64,000 nucleotides of DNA. It comes from Haliovirga abyssi (lineage in GTDB: Bacteria; Fusobacteriota; Fusobacteriia; Fusobacteriales; Haliovirgaceae). Shown one piece after another: positions 39,715-47,118 of this stretch. Numbering within the stretch: position 1 is the stretch's first letter; each line of letters starts with the position of its first letter. The notes beneath the pieces were generated by a model. It was not told where the DNA came from, made no database searches, and saw only the letters and a program-made list of their open reading frames with translations. The position numbers and the translations under genes are program-made. The stretch spans positions 744,001-808,000 of the forward strand of contig NZ_AP027059.1 in the NCBI RefSeq assembly GCF_030295325.1, given 5' to 3'.

Positions 39715-39743
39715 TTGACATAGGAGAATGAAAAGAGTATAAT
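39715..39743 (+). promoter_or_regulatory. consensus sigma-70 promoter
   Basis: TTGACA (39715-39720) and TATAAT (39738-39743) with a 17-base spacer, a perfect consensus. Only about 30 bases separate the expected start from a terminator hairpin. Confidence 0.8.
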
Positions 39744-39780
39744 CCAATTATTCCATTTCTTCTTAAATCTCTTTTTATAA

Positions 39781-39825
39781 TAAAAGACACAGGTTCTCAA
39801 TTCTGCCTGTGTCTTTTATTATGTT
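39781..39825 (+). terminator. intrinsic terminator or attenuator hairpin
   Basis: A 13-bp perfect stem (TAAAAGACACAGG at 39781-39793 with 39806-39818) is followed by TTATGTT. It would end transcripts from mnmA, or attenuate those from the promoter at 39715. Confidence 0.75.
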
Positions 39826-39869
39826 AATTTCTGGATATATCATAAAAATAAAAAAATAGGAGGAGTAAA

Positions 39870-41639
39870 GTGAAAAACAAAATTTATATTTTATTAGTAA
39901 TAGTTATGATGATTTTAGGAGGTTGTAAAAGCAATAAGATAACAGAGGTATCGAAAATAGTTATATCATCAAATAAATCAAATATTAGAGCAGATGGAAT
40001 AGAAGAGGTGACATTTAATGTTAAGTTTTATAATAAAAATGATGAAGATTTAGATGAAAATAAAGCTGATATATATATTAATGGAAAAAAAATATCTAAT
40101 AATATATTTAAAACCTCAGAAGTTGGAGACTATGTTGTTCAAGCAAAATTTGAAAGTAAGGATAGCAATAAAATAATTATAAAAGCTGATGGAAAAAATA
40201 AAAAAGTTTTTATGGTTTATCTAACAGGAGATAGTAATTTAAACGGCGAAGAGACAGATGATAATGGAAACAATTATTATAGTAGTAGCAGTGATGATGT
40301 GACAAGAGATCTTGAGGAGATAAAAAGTAGCATAATAGATAAAAACAATATAGATGTTTATGTTTATATAGATACAAAATATAGTGAAAGCGGATATAGT
40401 GAAGGAATTTATCATAAAGAGGGAAATGAGTTAATAAAGAAAAAAACTTTATCAGAAGTGAATACAGGCGATGAGGAATCATTAAAGGGGTTTATTAATT
40501 TTGTTTTTGATAATACCAATGGAATGACATATATTTTAGATGTCTGGGGTCACGGTTCTGGATGGTGGGATGATAAATTTGGAAATGAGAATAATACAAG
40601 AGCAATAGGATATGATGATAGTTCTGATGGAGATAGTTTAGATTTGTGGGAATTAGAAAGAGCGATAAAAAATAGTAAAATAAAGAAGGTCGATATTTTA
40701 TATTTTGATGCTTGTTTAATGGGAAGCATTGAAGTTGGATATCAATTAAAAGATGTTAGTAACTATATAGTTGGTTCTCCAGAATTAACACCTGGAAGAG
40801 GTGGAGCATATAAAGAGATTATAGAAAGCGTATCAAATAGTGGAAGTGATTTAAAAGAGGTTTCTAAAGATATAGCGATAATAAATTTAAATAGCTATAA
40901 AATTGGTGGATCTCAATATGAAAATTTTAAAAACAGTGTAGTTTTTTCAGCGTATGATGAAAAAGAAGTAGAAGGATTAGTTAATAAGTTAAATGATATA
41001 TCGTTGATATTAAGCGAAAATACAGGATTACTAAAACAAATTGCAGATGAACTAAAAGAAAAAGTTATAAATTATATAAATCAGAATTTTAATGTAGATG
41101 CTAATTTTAATTTAGTAGAAAGTAGTAATAAGTTTGATTTTGGTTTAACTAGTTATGGTTCTGGAGATTTGTGGATATATGATGAAAATGAAAAATATTT
41201 AGGAAATGGATCAATTGATTTTTTACCAACAAGTTATATTGATTTAGGAAATTTATTGGAAAAAATAGAAAAATCTTCAAATTGTCCATTAGAGTTAAAA
41301 AATAAAATAGATGATTTTTTAATTACATATAAAAAATATGTATATTATGTTGGGGACCAAGATGGAGAAGATAATGATATAATGTCAGATATAGAAAGAT
41401 ATAGTACTGGAATGTCAATATTTTTAAATCTATATAATGATAAGGATGTAATATTGAGCCAAAAAAATACAGGAAATTATATTGGAGTTTTTTTATCGGG
41501 TTATGCTACCCAAATAAGTGGATTTAATAAGAATGATGAAATAGATACAAATTCTGTATTAGAAGAATACAAAACAGCATCAAAATTTGGTCAAACGGAT
41601 TGGGTAAAAGTTTTAGATTCGTATGGGAATAATAAATAA
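39870..41639 (+). CDS. clostripain-family (C11) cysteine peptidase, lipoprotein
   Basis: 589 residues from a GTG after AGGAGGAG. A lipoprotein signal with lipobox ILGGC (about residues 15-20) is followed by an Ig-like region (about 30-110) and a C11 peptidase domain. The likely catalytic pair is His228 in DVWGHGSGW and Cys282 in YFDACLMGSIE. It probably cleaves after basic residues at the cell surface, by analogy with clostripain. A consensus promoter and hairpin precede it. A terminator follows, so it is monocistronic. Confidence 0.9.
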   Translation: MKNKIYILLVIVMMILGGCKSNKITEVSKIVISSNKSNIRADGIEEVTFNVKFYNKNDEDLDENKADIYINGKKISNNIFKTSEVGDYVVQAKFESKDSNKIIIKADGKNKKVFMVYLTGDSNLNGEETDDNGNNYYSSSSDDVTRDLEEIKSSIIDKNNIDVYVYIDTKYSESGYSEGIYHKEGNELIKKKTLSEVNTGDEESLKGFINFVFDNTNGMTYILDVWGHGSGWWDDKFGNENNTRAIGYDDSSDGDSLDLWELERAIKNSKIKKVDILYFDACLMGSIEVGYQLKDVSNYIVGSPELTPGRGGAYKEIIESVSNSGSDLKEVSKDIAIINLNSYKIGGSQYENFKNSVVFSAYDEKEVEGLVNKLNDISLILSENTGLLKQIADELKEKVINYINQNFNVDANFNLVESSNKFDFGLTSYGSGDLWIYDENEKYLGNGSIDFLPTSYIDLGNLLEKIEKSSNCPLELKNKIDDFLITYKKYVYYVGDQDGEDNDIMSDIERYSTGMSIFLNLYNDKDVILSQKNTGNYIGVFLSGYATQISGFNKNDEIDTNSVLEEYKTASKFGQTDWVKVLDSYGNNK

Positions 41640-41668
41640 TAGATTAAATTTTTTATAGTAATTTAAAC

Positions 41669-41699
41669 AAAAAAATCGGAATATTTTCCGATTTTTTTG
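41669..41699 (+). terminator. intrinsic terminator of the clostripain gene
   Basis: AAAAAAATCGGAA (41669-41681) with its perfect complement (41686-41698) around a 4-base loop; the 3' arm ends in T residues. It could act in both directions. Confidence 0.85.
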
Positions 41700-41751
41700 T
41701 TTTATAAATCAAAATAAAAATTTTAAATTTATAGAAATATTGATATAGATA

Positions 41752-41760
41752 TGATATAAT
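41752..41760 (+). promoter_or_regulatory. extended -10 promoter candidate for the HAD gene
   Basis: TGATATAAT is an extended -10 box about 80 bases before the start codon. No convincing -35 stands at the right distance. Confidence 0.45.
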
Positions 41761-41841
41761 GATTTGATATTAAAAAAAATCGATTATTTTTTAGAGACTA
41801 ATATATAAATTAAAATCAATCTTAGATAGAAGGAGATATTT

Positions 41842-42636
41842 ATGAAAATAGAAGCGGTTGCTATAGATTTAGATGGGACATTATTAAATTCCAATCACGA
41901 AATAAGTGATTTTACTAAAAAAACTTTATTTAAAGTAAGAAAAAAAGGAATAAAATTATATATTGCAACAGGTAGATTATATAAATCTTTATATAGATAT
42001 AAAGAAGAATTGAAAATAGATACTCCTGTAATTTGTTATAATGGAGCAATGGCTGTAGATGGGAAAACAGATGAAAAAATATTTGAAATACCATTAAAAA
42101 ATTCTGTTGTGAATAGATTAATAGAGATATCTAGAGAAAAAGAAGTACATTTAAACTTATTTAGTGATGAAAAGTGGTATGTAGAATGTACTGGTGGAGA
42201 ACTAGAAAGATATGAAAAAAGTTCAGGATTAAGATCACATTTAGTTAATTTTGATAAAATAAAAGAATTGAAAATAACAAAAGGTATGTATGTTGGAGAA
42301 AATAAAGAATTATTAGAAATAGATAGTATGTTAGAAAAAGAGTTTGACAAAAAAATTTATAAAGCTTTTTCAAAACCATATTTTTTAGAAATTTTAAATG
42401 AAAATGTATCAAAAGGAGATACGTTAATAAAAATTTTAGAAAAAGAAGGAATTGATCCACAAAAAACAGTAGCTTTTGGAGATGGATTTAATGATTTGGA
42501 AATGATTAATTTAGTTGGAATTGGAGTTGCAATGGAAAATGCTCCGGAAGAATTAAAAAGTAAGGTTGATAATATAACAGTATCAAATGATGAAGATGGA
42601 GTAGCAAAATTTTTAATTGATTTATTGAAAATATAA
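41842..42636 (+). CDS. Cof-type HAD-superfamily hydrolase
   Basis: 264 residues. Motif I AIDLDGTLLNS carries the nucleophile Asp; ATGR is motif II, KGDTLIKILEKEGI holds the motif III Lys, and FGDGFNDLEMI is motif IV. The C2B-type cap lies between about residues 85 and 185. The Cof/YidA group dephosphorylates sugar phosphates, FMN or similar small molecules; the substrate here is unknown. AAGGAG precedes the ATG. It seems monocistronic. Confidence 0.92.
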   Translation: MKIEAVAIDLDGTLLNSNHEISDFTKKTLFKVRKKGIKLYIATGRLYKSLYRYKEELKIDTPVICYNGAMAVDGKTDEKIFEIPLKNSVVNRLIEISREKEVHLNLFSDEKWYVECTGGELERYEKSSGLRSHLVNFDKIKELKITKGMYVGENKELLEIDSMLEKEFDKKIYKAFSKPYFLEILNENVSKGDTLIKILEKEGIDPQKTVAFGDGFNDLEMINLVGIGVAMENAPEELKSKVDNITVSNDEDGVAKFLIDLLKI

Positions 42637-42671
42637 TAGATAGTTGCAAAAATAAAAAGGAAAAAGATTGA

Positions 42672-42745
42672 AACCACGAATGAAACGAGTGTAAACGAAT
42701 TAGGAAAAATACTGTATTCGAGGTAATTTGAATATATTTGTGGTT
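42672..42745. repeat. short ACCACGAAT-type inverted repeat
   Basis: AACCACGAAT (42672-42681) pairs 9/10 with ATTTGTGGTT (42736-42745), enclosing ACGAAT/ATTCG. It may be a relict of a dispersed palindromic element. The rest of this gap before era is featureless. Confidence 0.45.
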
Positions 42746-42867
42746 AAAAAGATATAAATATAGTGAAGCGGTGGGATAGTCAAAAAACATATTAATTTAA
42801 CTCAATAAAAATAAGGGTTGCAGAGTTATGCAATTGACTAATTGGAAATATAATTTTAGGAGGAAAA

Positions 42868-43758
42868 ATGAGGTCAGGATTTATAGCGTTAGTAGGACGT
42901 CCAAATGTTGGGAAATCAACATTAATGAATTGGATTGTAAAAGAAAAAGTTGCAATAGTTTCAAGTAAAGCACAAACGACAAGAGATAGAATAAAAGGTA
43001 TTTTAACCAAAACTGATACACAGTATATATTTGTAGATACGCCTGGTATACATAAGCCGCAACATTTATTAGGTGAGTATATGACTAAAACTGCTATTGA
43101 TACATTAAAAGAGGTAGATTTAATAGTTATGGTTATTGATGGAAAAGCGGAAATTGGAAAAGGAGATAAGTTTGTACGTGAAAGAATAGAAGAAGCTGGA
43201 GGTACTCCTAGAGTAGCTGTAATTAATAAAATAGATGATTTGACAGATGAGGATATTGAGAAGAAAAAAATAGAAATAAAAGAGAAACTTGGGAAATTTA
43301 ATGAAATATATACAATTTCCGGAGAATATGGAATAAATGTAGATGAATTTCTAAAAGGAATAAAAAAATATTTAGAAGATGGAGTTATGTATTATCCAGA
43401 AGATATGTATACAGATATGCCAATGTATAAAGTTATTACAGAGATAGTAAGAGAAAAAATACTTTGGAATACTAGAGAAGAAATTCCGCATAGTGTAGCA
43501 ATTGAGATTACAGATGTAAAGCGTAGAGAGAATGGAAAGGATTGTTATAATATAAATATTTATGTAGAAAGAGATTCTCAAAAAGGCATAATAATTGGGA
43601 ATAAAGGTAAAATGTTAAAAAAAATAGGGATAGAAGCTAGAAAAGATATAGAACAAGTATTAGAAAGAGGTATATATTTAAATTTATGGGTTAAAGTAAA
43701 AGATAAATGGAGAAAAAAGAAACCATTTTTAAAGGAGATGGGATATATTATAGAATAA
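42868..43758 (+). CDS. era: GTPase Era
   Basis: 296 residues, normal length. Ras-like GTPase domain with G1 GRPNVGKST, switch TTRDRIKG, G3 DTPGI and G4 NKID, then a C-terminal KH domain with IIIGNKGKMLKKIG. It binds the 3' end of 16S rRNA and helps mature the 30S subunit. AGGAGG precedes the ATG. mgtE follows after 16 bases and may be cotranscribed. Confidence 0.96.
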   Translation: MRSGFIALVGRPNVGKSTLMNWIVKEKVAIVSSKAQTTRDRIKGILTKTDTQYIFVDTPGIHKPQHLLGEYMTKTAIDTLKEVDLIVMVIDGKAEIGKGDKFVRERIEEAGGTPRVAVINKIDDLTDEDIEKKKIEIKEKLGKFNEIYTISGEYGINVDEFLKGIKKYLEDGVMYYPEDMYTDMPMYKVITEIVREKILWNTREEIPHSVAIEITDVKRRENGKDCYNINIYVERDSQKGIIIGNKGKMLKKIGIEARKDIEQVLERGIYLNLWVKVKDKWRKKKPFLKEMGYIIE

Positions 43759-43774
43759 AATGTGAGGTGATAAT

Positions 43775-45127
43775 ATGATGAAGAGTATAATATTGATAAA
43801 ACTTATAAAAGAATTTGTGAAAAATGAAAATTATAAAAAATTAAAAGAGCTTTTAGGAACAATGCATGTACCAGATATTGCAGATATATTAGAAAAATTA
43901 GATATTGTAGATAGAAAAATGATTTATGAAAATATGGATGTAGAAGATGTTGCAATTTTAATAACTGAAATAAATTCTGAATATCAAGAAGAGATGATTA
44001 CTCTTTTAGAAAATCACAGATTAAAAGAAGTATTGGAAAATATGTCAAATGATGATATTGCTGATATATTTGGAGAAGTTTCAGAAGAAGAAGTGAAACA
44101 TTTGATGAAATTAATGGATGATGAAGATCGGGAAGAGGTAAAAAAATTAGTGAAACATGAAAGTGATAGTGCAGGTGGTCTTATGACTACAGAGTATTTC
44201 ACTGTTTTTACTGGAGTTAAAATAAAAGAGGTAATTGCTCAGTTAAAAAGAAAAGGGGAAGATGCAGAACTTATTTATTATATTTACATAATAGATAAAT
44301 CAAATAAGTTAAAAGGTGTTGTTTCTTTAAGAGATATCATTATAAATAATGGGGATATTGTAATTGATAAAATTATGAAGAAAAATTTAATATCAGTTAA
44401 TGTAGAAACTGACCAAGAAGATGTAGCTTCAATTTTTTCGAAGTATGATCTTTTTGCTGTACCAGTTGTAGATGAAGGAAATAAATTAATTGGAATAATA
44501 ACAGTAGATGATATTATAGACGTTATGGAAGAGGAAGCAACAGAAGATTTATATGCTATGGCAGGTCTTACAGAAAATGAAAGCGAAAAAAATAACATTA
44601 TTTCATCTGTAAAAATAAGATTCCCATGGTTAATGGTAAGTCTTTTTGGAGAACTTATATCAGCGACTATTATGCAAGAATTTGGATACGCATTAAATAA
44701 AATAGTTGCTTTAGCATTTTTTATACCGCTTATAATGGCAATGGGTGGAAATTCGGGAAGTCAGTCATCTGCTATGATGGTTAGAAAAATAGCACTTGGA
44801 GAAGATGAAAAAAGTAAATTATTAAAACATATTTGGAAAGAAACTGTAGCTGGAGTAATAGTGGGAATAATATCAGGAGTCTTAGTAGGAATAATTTCAT
44901 ATTTATGGCAAGGGAATATTTTATTAAGTTTCATAATATCTTTTTCATTGTTTGTAGCAATGACTTGGGCTGCTTGGTTTGGATCAATAATACCATTAAC
45001 ATTTGAGAAATTTAAAATAGATCCTGCAGTTGCTTCAGGTCCGTTTATAACAACTGCTAATGATGTTGGAGGAATATTAATATATTTTGGATTGGCGACT
45101 GTTTTAATGAAGGTGTTAAAAGTTTGA
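43775..45127 (+). CDS. mgtE: magnesium transporter MgtE
   Basis: 450 residues. An N-terminal MgtE_N helical domain (about 20-125) with repeated MSNDDIADIF and LMDDEDREEV motifs senses magnesium. Two CBS domains (about 130-255) and five membrane spans (about 285-450) follow, with AMGGNSGSQSSAMMVR in the pore region. It is a Mg2+ channel gated by cytosolic Mg2+. A second ATG lies directly after the first. No M-box riboswitch fits in the 16-base gap after era. A terminator follows. Confidence 0.95.
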   Translation: MMKSIILIKLIKEFVKNENYKKLKELLGTMHVPDIADILEKLDIVDRKMIYENMDVEDVAILITEINSEYQEEMITLLENHRLKEVLENMSNDDIADIFGEVSEEEVKHLMKLMDDEDREEVKKLVKHESDSAGGLMTTEYFTVFTGVKIKEVIAQLKRKGEDAELIYYIYIIDKSNKLKGVVSLRDIIINNGDIVIDKIMKKNLISVNVETDQEDVASIFSKYDLFAVPVVDEGNKLIGIITVDDIIDVMEEEATEDLYAMAGLTENESEKNNIISSVKIRFPWLMVSLFGELISATIMQEFGYALNKIVALAFFIPLIMAMGGNSGSQSSAMMVRKIALGEDEKSKLLKHIWKETVAGVIVGIISGVLVGIISYLWQGNILLSFIISFSLFVAMTWAAWFGSIIPLTFEKFKIDPAVASGPFITTANDVGGILIYFGLATVLMKVLKV

Positions 45128-45144
45128 ATATTGATAAAAATGAT

Positions 45145-45172
45145 AAGGGTGGACAATAGTCCGCCTTTATTT
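45145..45172 (+). terminator. intrinsic terminator of mgtE
   Basis: A 10-bp stem with two G-T pairs (45145-45154 with 45159-45168), loop AATA, then a weakly T-rich tail. Confidence 0.7.
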
Positions 45173-45221
45173 AATAAAAAAGTATAAATTGAATAAAATA
45201 AAAAAGAGGGGAATTAAAAAA

Positions 45222-45941
45222 ATGAAAAAAACAGTTAGTTTAATATTTTTATTACTTTTTACACATATGTTTAGTTATGAATTTAATTATGAAAAAAAAA
45301 TGGTTAATTATGATTATAATAAGCTGAAGAGTATTAATTTGAAATTAGATAAAAAATTAGTATATACAAGTGGTGGTGTTTTAGCTGGAAGTTTTCTTTT
45401 GGATGAAACAATTAGAAGAGTGGTGAAAAAAAATAAAAATAGTTTTTCGGATAACTATTTTGAAACAATGAATATTTTTGGTGGGGATTACGCAATTCTT
45501 TTATTAATGGGAACCTATGGAAGTTCTATTTTAACACAGGATGAAAAATTAAGAAAAACAAGTTTTACCTCAATAGAATCACTAACAGTTGCAGGAACTT
45601 TAACATTAGGAGTTAAAATGTTATTAGGAAGAGCTAGACCATATATGGATAAAGGTGCTTTTGAATTTAAATCAATTTTAAATTTTGGAACAGATTATTG
45701 GGCTTTTCCATCAGGACATAGTACTGTAGCTTGGGCAATATTTACTCCTTATGCAGAAGAATATAGTAAATGGATATATATTATTCCAGCATCTGTTTCA
45801 TTAGCTAGAGTTTATAAAGATCGTCATTGGAGTTCAGATGTAATAGCAGGTGGATTAATAGGATTTTCTGTTGGATATATATTGCATAAGTGGAATAATA
45901 ATATTAAATTTACAGGCAATGGAATTAAAATAGAATTTTAA
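45222..45941 (+). CDS. PAP2-family phosphatase, exported
   Basis: 239 residues from the ATG at 45222; an in-frame TTG at 45189 would put a charged tail before the signal peptide. The signal (MKKTVSLIFLLLF) is cleaved around residue 18-20. The three PAP2 motifs are present: KMLLGRARP, PSGHST and SLARVYKDRHWSSD. Relatives dephosphorylate undecaprenyl pyrophosphate, lipid A or phosphatidate on the periplasmic side; the substrate is not determined. Membrane spans are weak, so it may be a soluble or outer-membrane-associated variant. Confidence 0.9.
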   Translation: MKKTVSLIFLLLFTHMFSYEFNYEKKMVNYDYNKLKSINLKLDKKLVYTSGGVLAGSFLLDETIRRVVKKNKNSFSDNYFETMNIFGGDYAILLLMGTYGSSILTQDEKLRKTSFTSIESLTVAGTLTLGVKMLLGRARPYMDKGAFEFKSILNFGTDYWAFPSGHSTVAWAIFTPYAEEYSKWIYIIPASVSLARVYKDRHWSSDVIAGGLIGFSVGYILHKWNNNIKFTGNGIKIEF

Positions 45942-46051
45942 ATCAACAATAATCAAATACAGGACACTTTTTCATGGTATGTTCTATTTAAGGGCCTAAC
46001 GCTTTGATTGCGAAGTGTAGTGACTTTTTTGGAGTTTTTCTCAAAAAAAAA

Positions 46052-46080
46052 TTGACAAATGTAAAAAAATAGGTTATAAT
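46052..46080 (+). promoter_or_regulatory. consensus sigma-70 promoter of the amylase-pair operon
   Basis: TTGACA (46052-46057) and TATAAT (46075-46080) with a 17-base spacer, about 65 bases before the start codon. A match this close to consensus suggests strong basal expression. Confidence 0.85.
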
Positions 46081-46144
46081 TTCATAGTAGAAAGTATAGA
46101 ACTGAATTAGTACATATATTTCAAAAAGAGGAGGTAGTTAAGTA

Positions 46145-46975
46145 ATGAAAAGATTATTAGTAGTGTCTACTTTGGTAGCTGGAATTTTATTAGCTGGAGG
46201 TTGCGGAAAAACTGCATCACCTGCTGGAGGGACTAAAGTAGTTAAAGCAGCAAAATCAGCAGTGTTATTTTCAAAAGAAGATGTAGCAGGGGATGATACG
46301 GGAGCAGGAACATATGTATATCCTACAGATAAGGTGTTTGTTCCAGGAGCATTTGATTTGTTAGGAGTAACAGTTAAAGATGCAGGGGATTCATATGCCA
46401 TTTCTTTAAAAATAGCAACAGATTTTAAAAATGATTGGAAAAGTGCTGGTGGATGGGATGTACAAATGTTTGACGTATATTTCAACTTAGGGACAGGAAA
46501 ACATCACCAAACTATTTCAGGAAGACATGTAAAAATAGCTGAAGGATGGGACGTAGCTGTTATGGTTGGGCCTGATAAACCAACAAGAATGAGAAAAGAA
46601 ATAGATGATAAAAACAGTGATGTAGCTGATGATGTATCAGATCCAGAAAATTTAGTTGATGATGTGTTAATTCCTGATGAAATATCAATAGAAGGGGATA
46701 CATTAACAGCAAAAATATCAAAAGATAAAATAGGAGATTTATCTAAATTAAATGGAGTTCAAGCATTTGTATTAGGTGCAGAAGGATATCCTTCAAAAGA
46801 AGATACATATAATAGAGTAGTAAATGAATATGCTGCACAATATAGATTTGGTGGAGGTTCTGATTATTTTGGAGATCCTAATGTAATGGATATTTTAGGA
46901 GATAATTCAAAACTTGCTGATTATAAATCAGATGAAGGAACAAGCGAATATCCAACTGTAGATTTAGTAAAATAA
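46145..46975 (+). CDS. lipoprotein with a glucodextranase C-terminal-like (carbohydrate-binding) domain
   Basis: 276 residues from ATG after GAGGAGGT. Lipobox LAGGC is at about residues 16-20. The rest follows the Glucodextran_C pattern: a DDTGAGTYVYPTDKVFVPGA opening, FDLLGVTVKDAGDSYAISLK, GWDVQMFDVYFNL and RFGGGSDYFGDPNVMDIL near the end. This module is usually attached to the C-terminus of amylases and pullulanases; here it is a separate surface lipoprotein beside a GH13 enzyme. It likely binds starch-type glucans. A terminator follows, so it can be made in excess of the enzyme. Confidence 0.8.
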   Translation: MKRLLVVSTLVAGILLAGGCGKTASPAGGTKVVKAAKSAVLFSKEDVAGDDTGAGTYVYPTDKVFVPGAFDLLGVTVKDAGDSYAISLKIATDFKNDWKSAGGWDVQMFDVYFNLGTGKHHQTISGRHVKIAEGWDVAVMVGPDKPTRMRKEIDDKNSDVADDVSDPENLVDDVLIPDEISIEGDTLTAKISKDKIGDLSKLNGVQAFVLGAEGYPSKEDTYNRVVNEYAAQYRFGGGSDYFGDPNVMDILGDNSKLADYKSDEGTSEYPTVDLVK

Positions 46976-47001
46976 AAAAATGATTTTAATAAAATGAAAA
47001 T

Positions 47002-47030
47002 AAAGCTCGCATATTGCGGGCTTTGTTTTT
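47002..47030 (+). terminator. intrinsic terminator between the binding lipoprotein and amylase genes
   Basis: AAAGCTCGCA (47002-47011) pairs with TGCGGGCTTT (47015-47024) with one G-T pair, then GTTTTT. Confidence 0.8.
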
Positions 47031-47049
47031 GGAATGTTATTTGTTAGGA

Positions 47050-47089
47050 AAGTATAAATTTATTCAGAAAATAAGCTACGCCGTTTTTT
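47050..47089. repeat. family B element, truncated copy 2
   Basis: Only the left 40 bases of the family B element are present (AGTATAAATTTATTCAG, then AAAATAAGCTACGCCGTTTT). The right arm is missing, and the amylase Shine-Dalgarno follows about 18 bases later. Confidence 0.7.
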
Positions 47090-47118
47090 TTAATTAAATT
47101 AAAACTAGGGAGGGAATT

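Noticed and set aside
42834-42854. TTGACT and TATAAT before era as a promoter
   Set aside because: The spacing is only 9 bases, far below the 16-18 needed.
43759-43774. Mg2+ M-box riboswitch before mgtE
   Set aside because: The gap after era is only 16 bases, too short for the structure.
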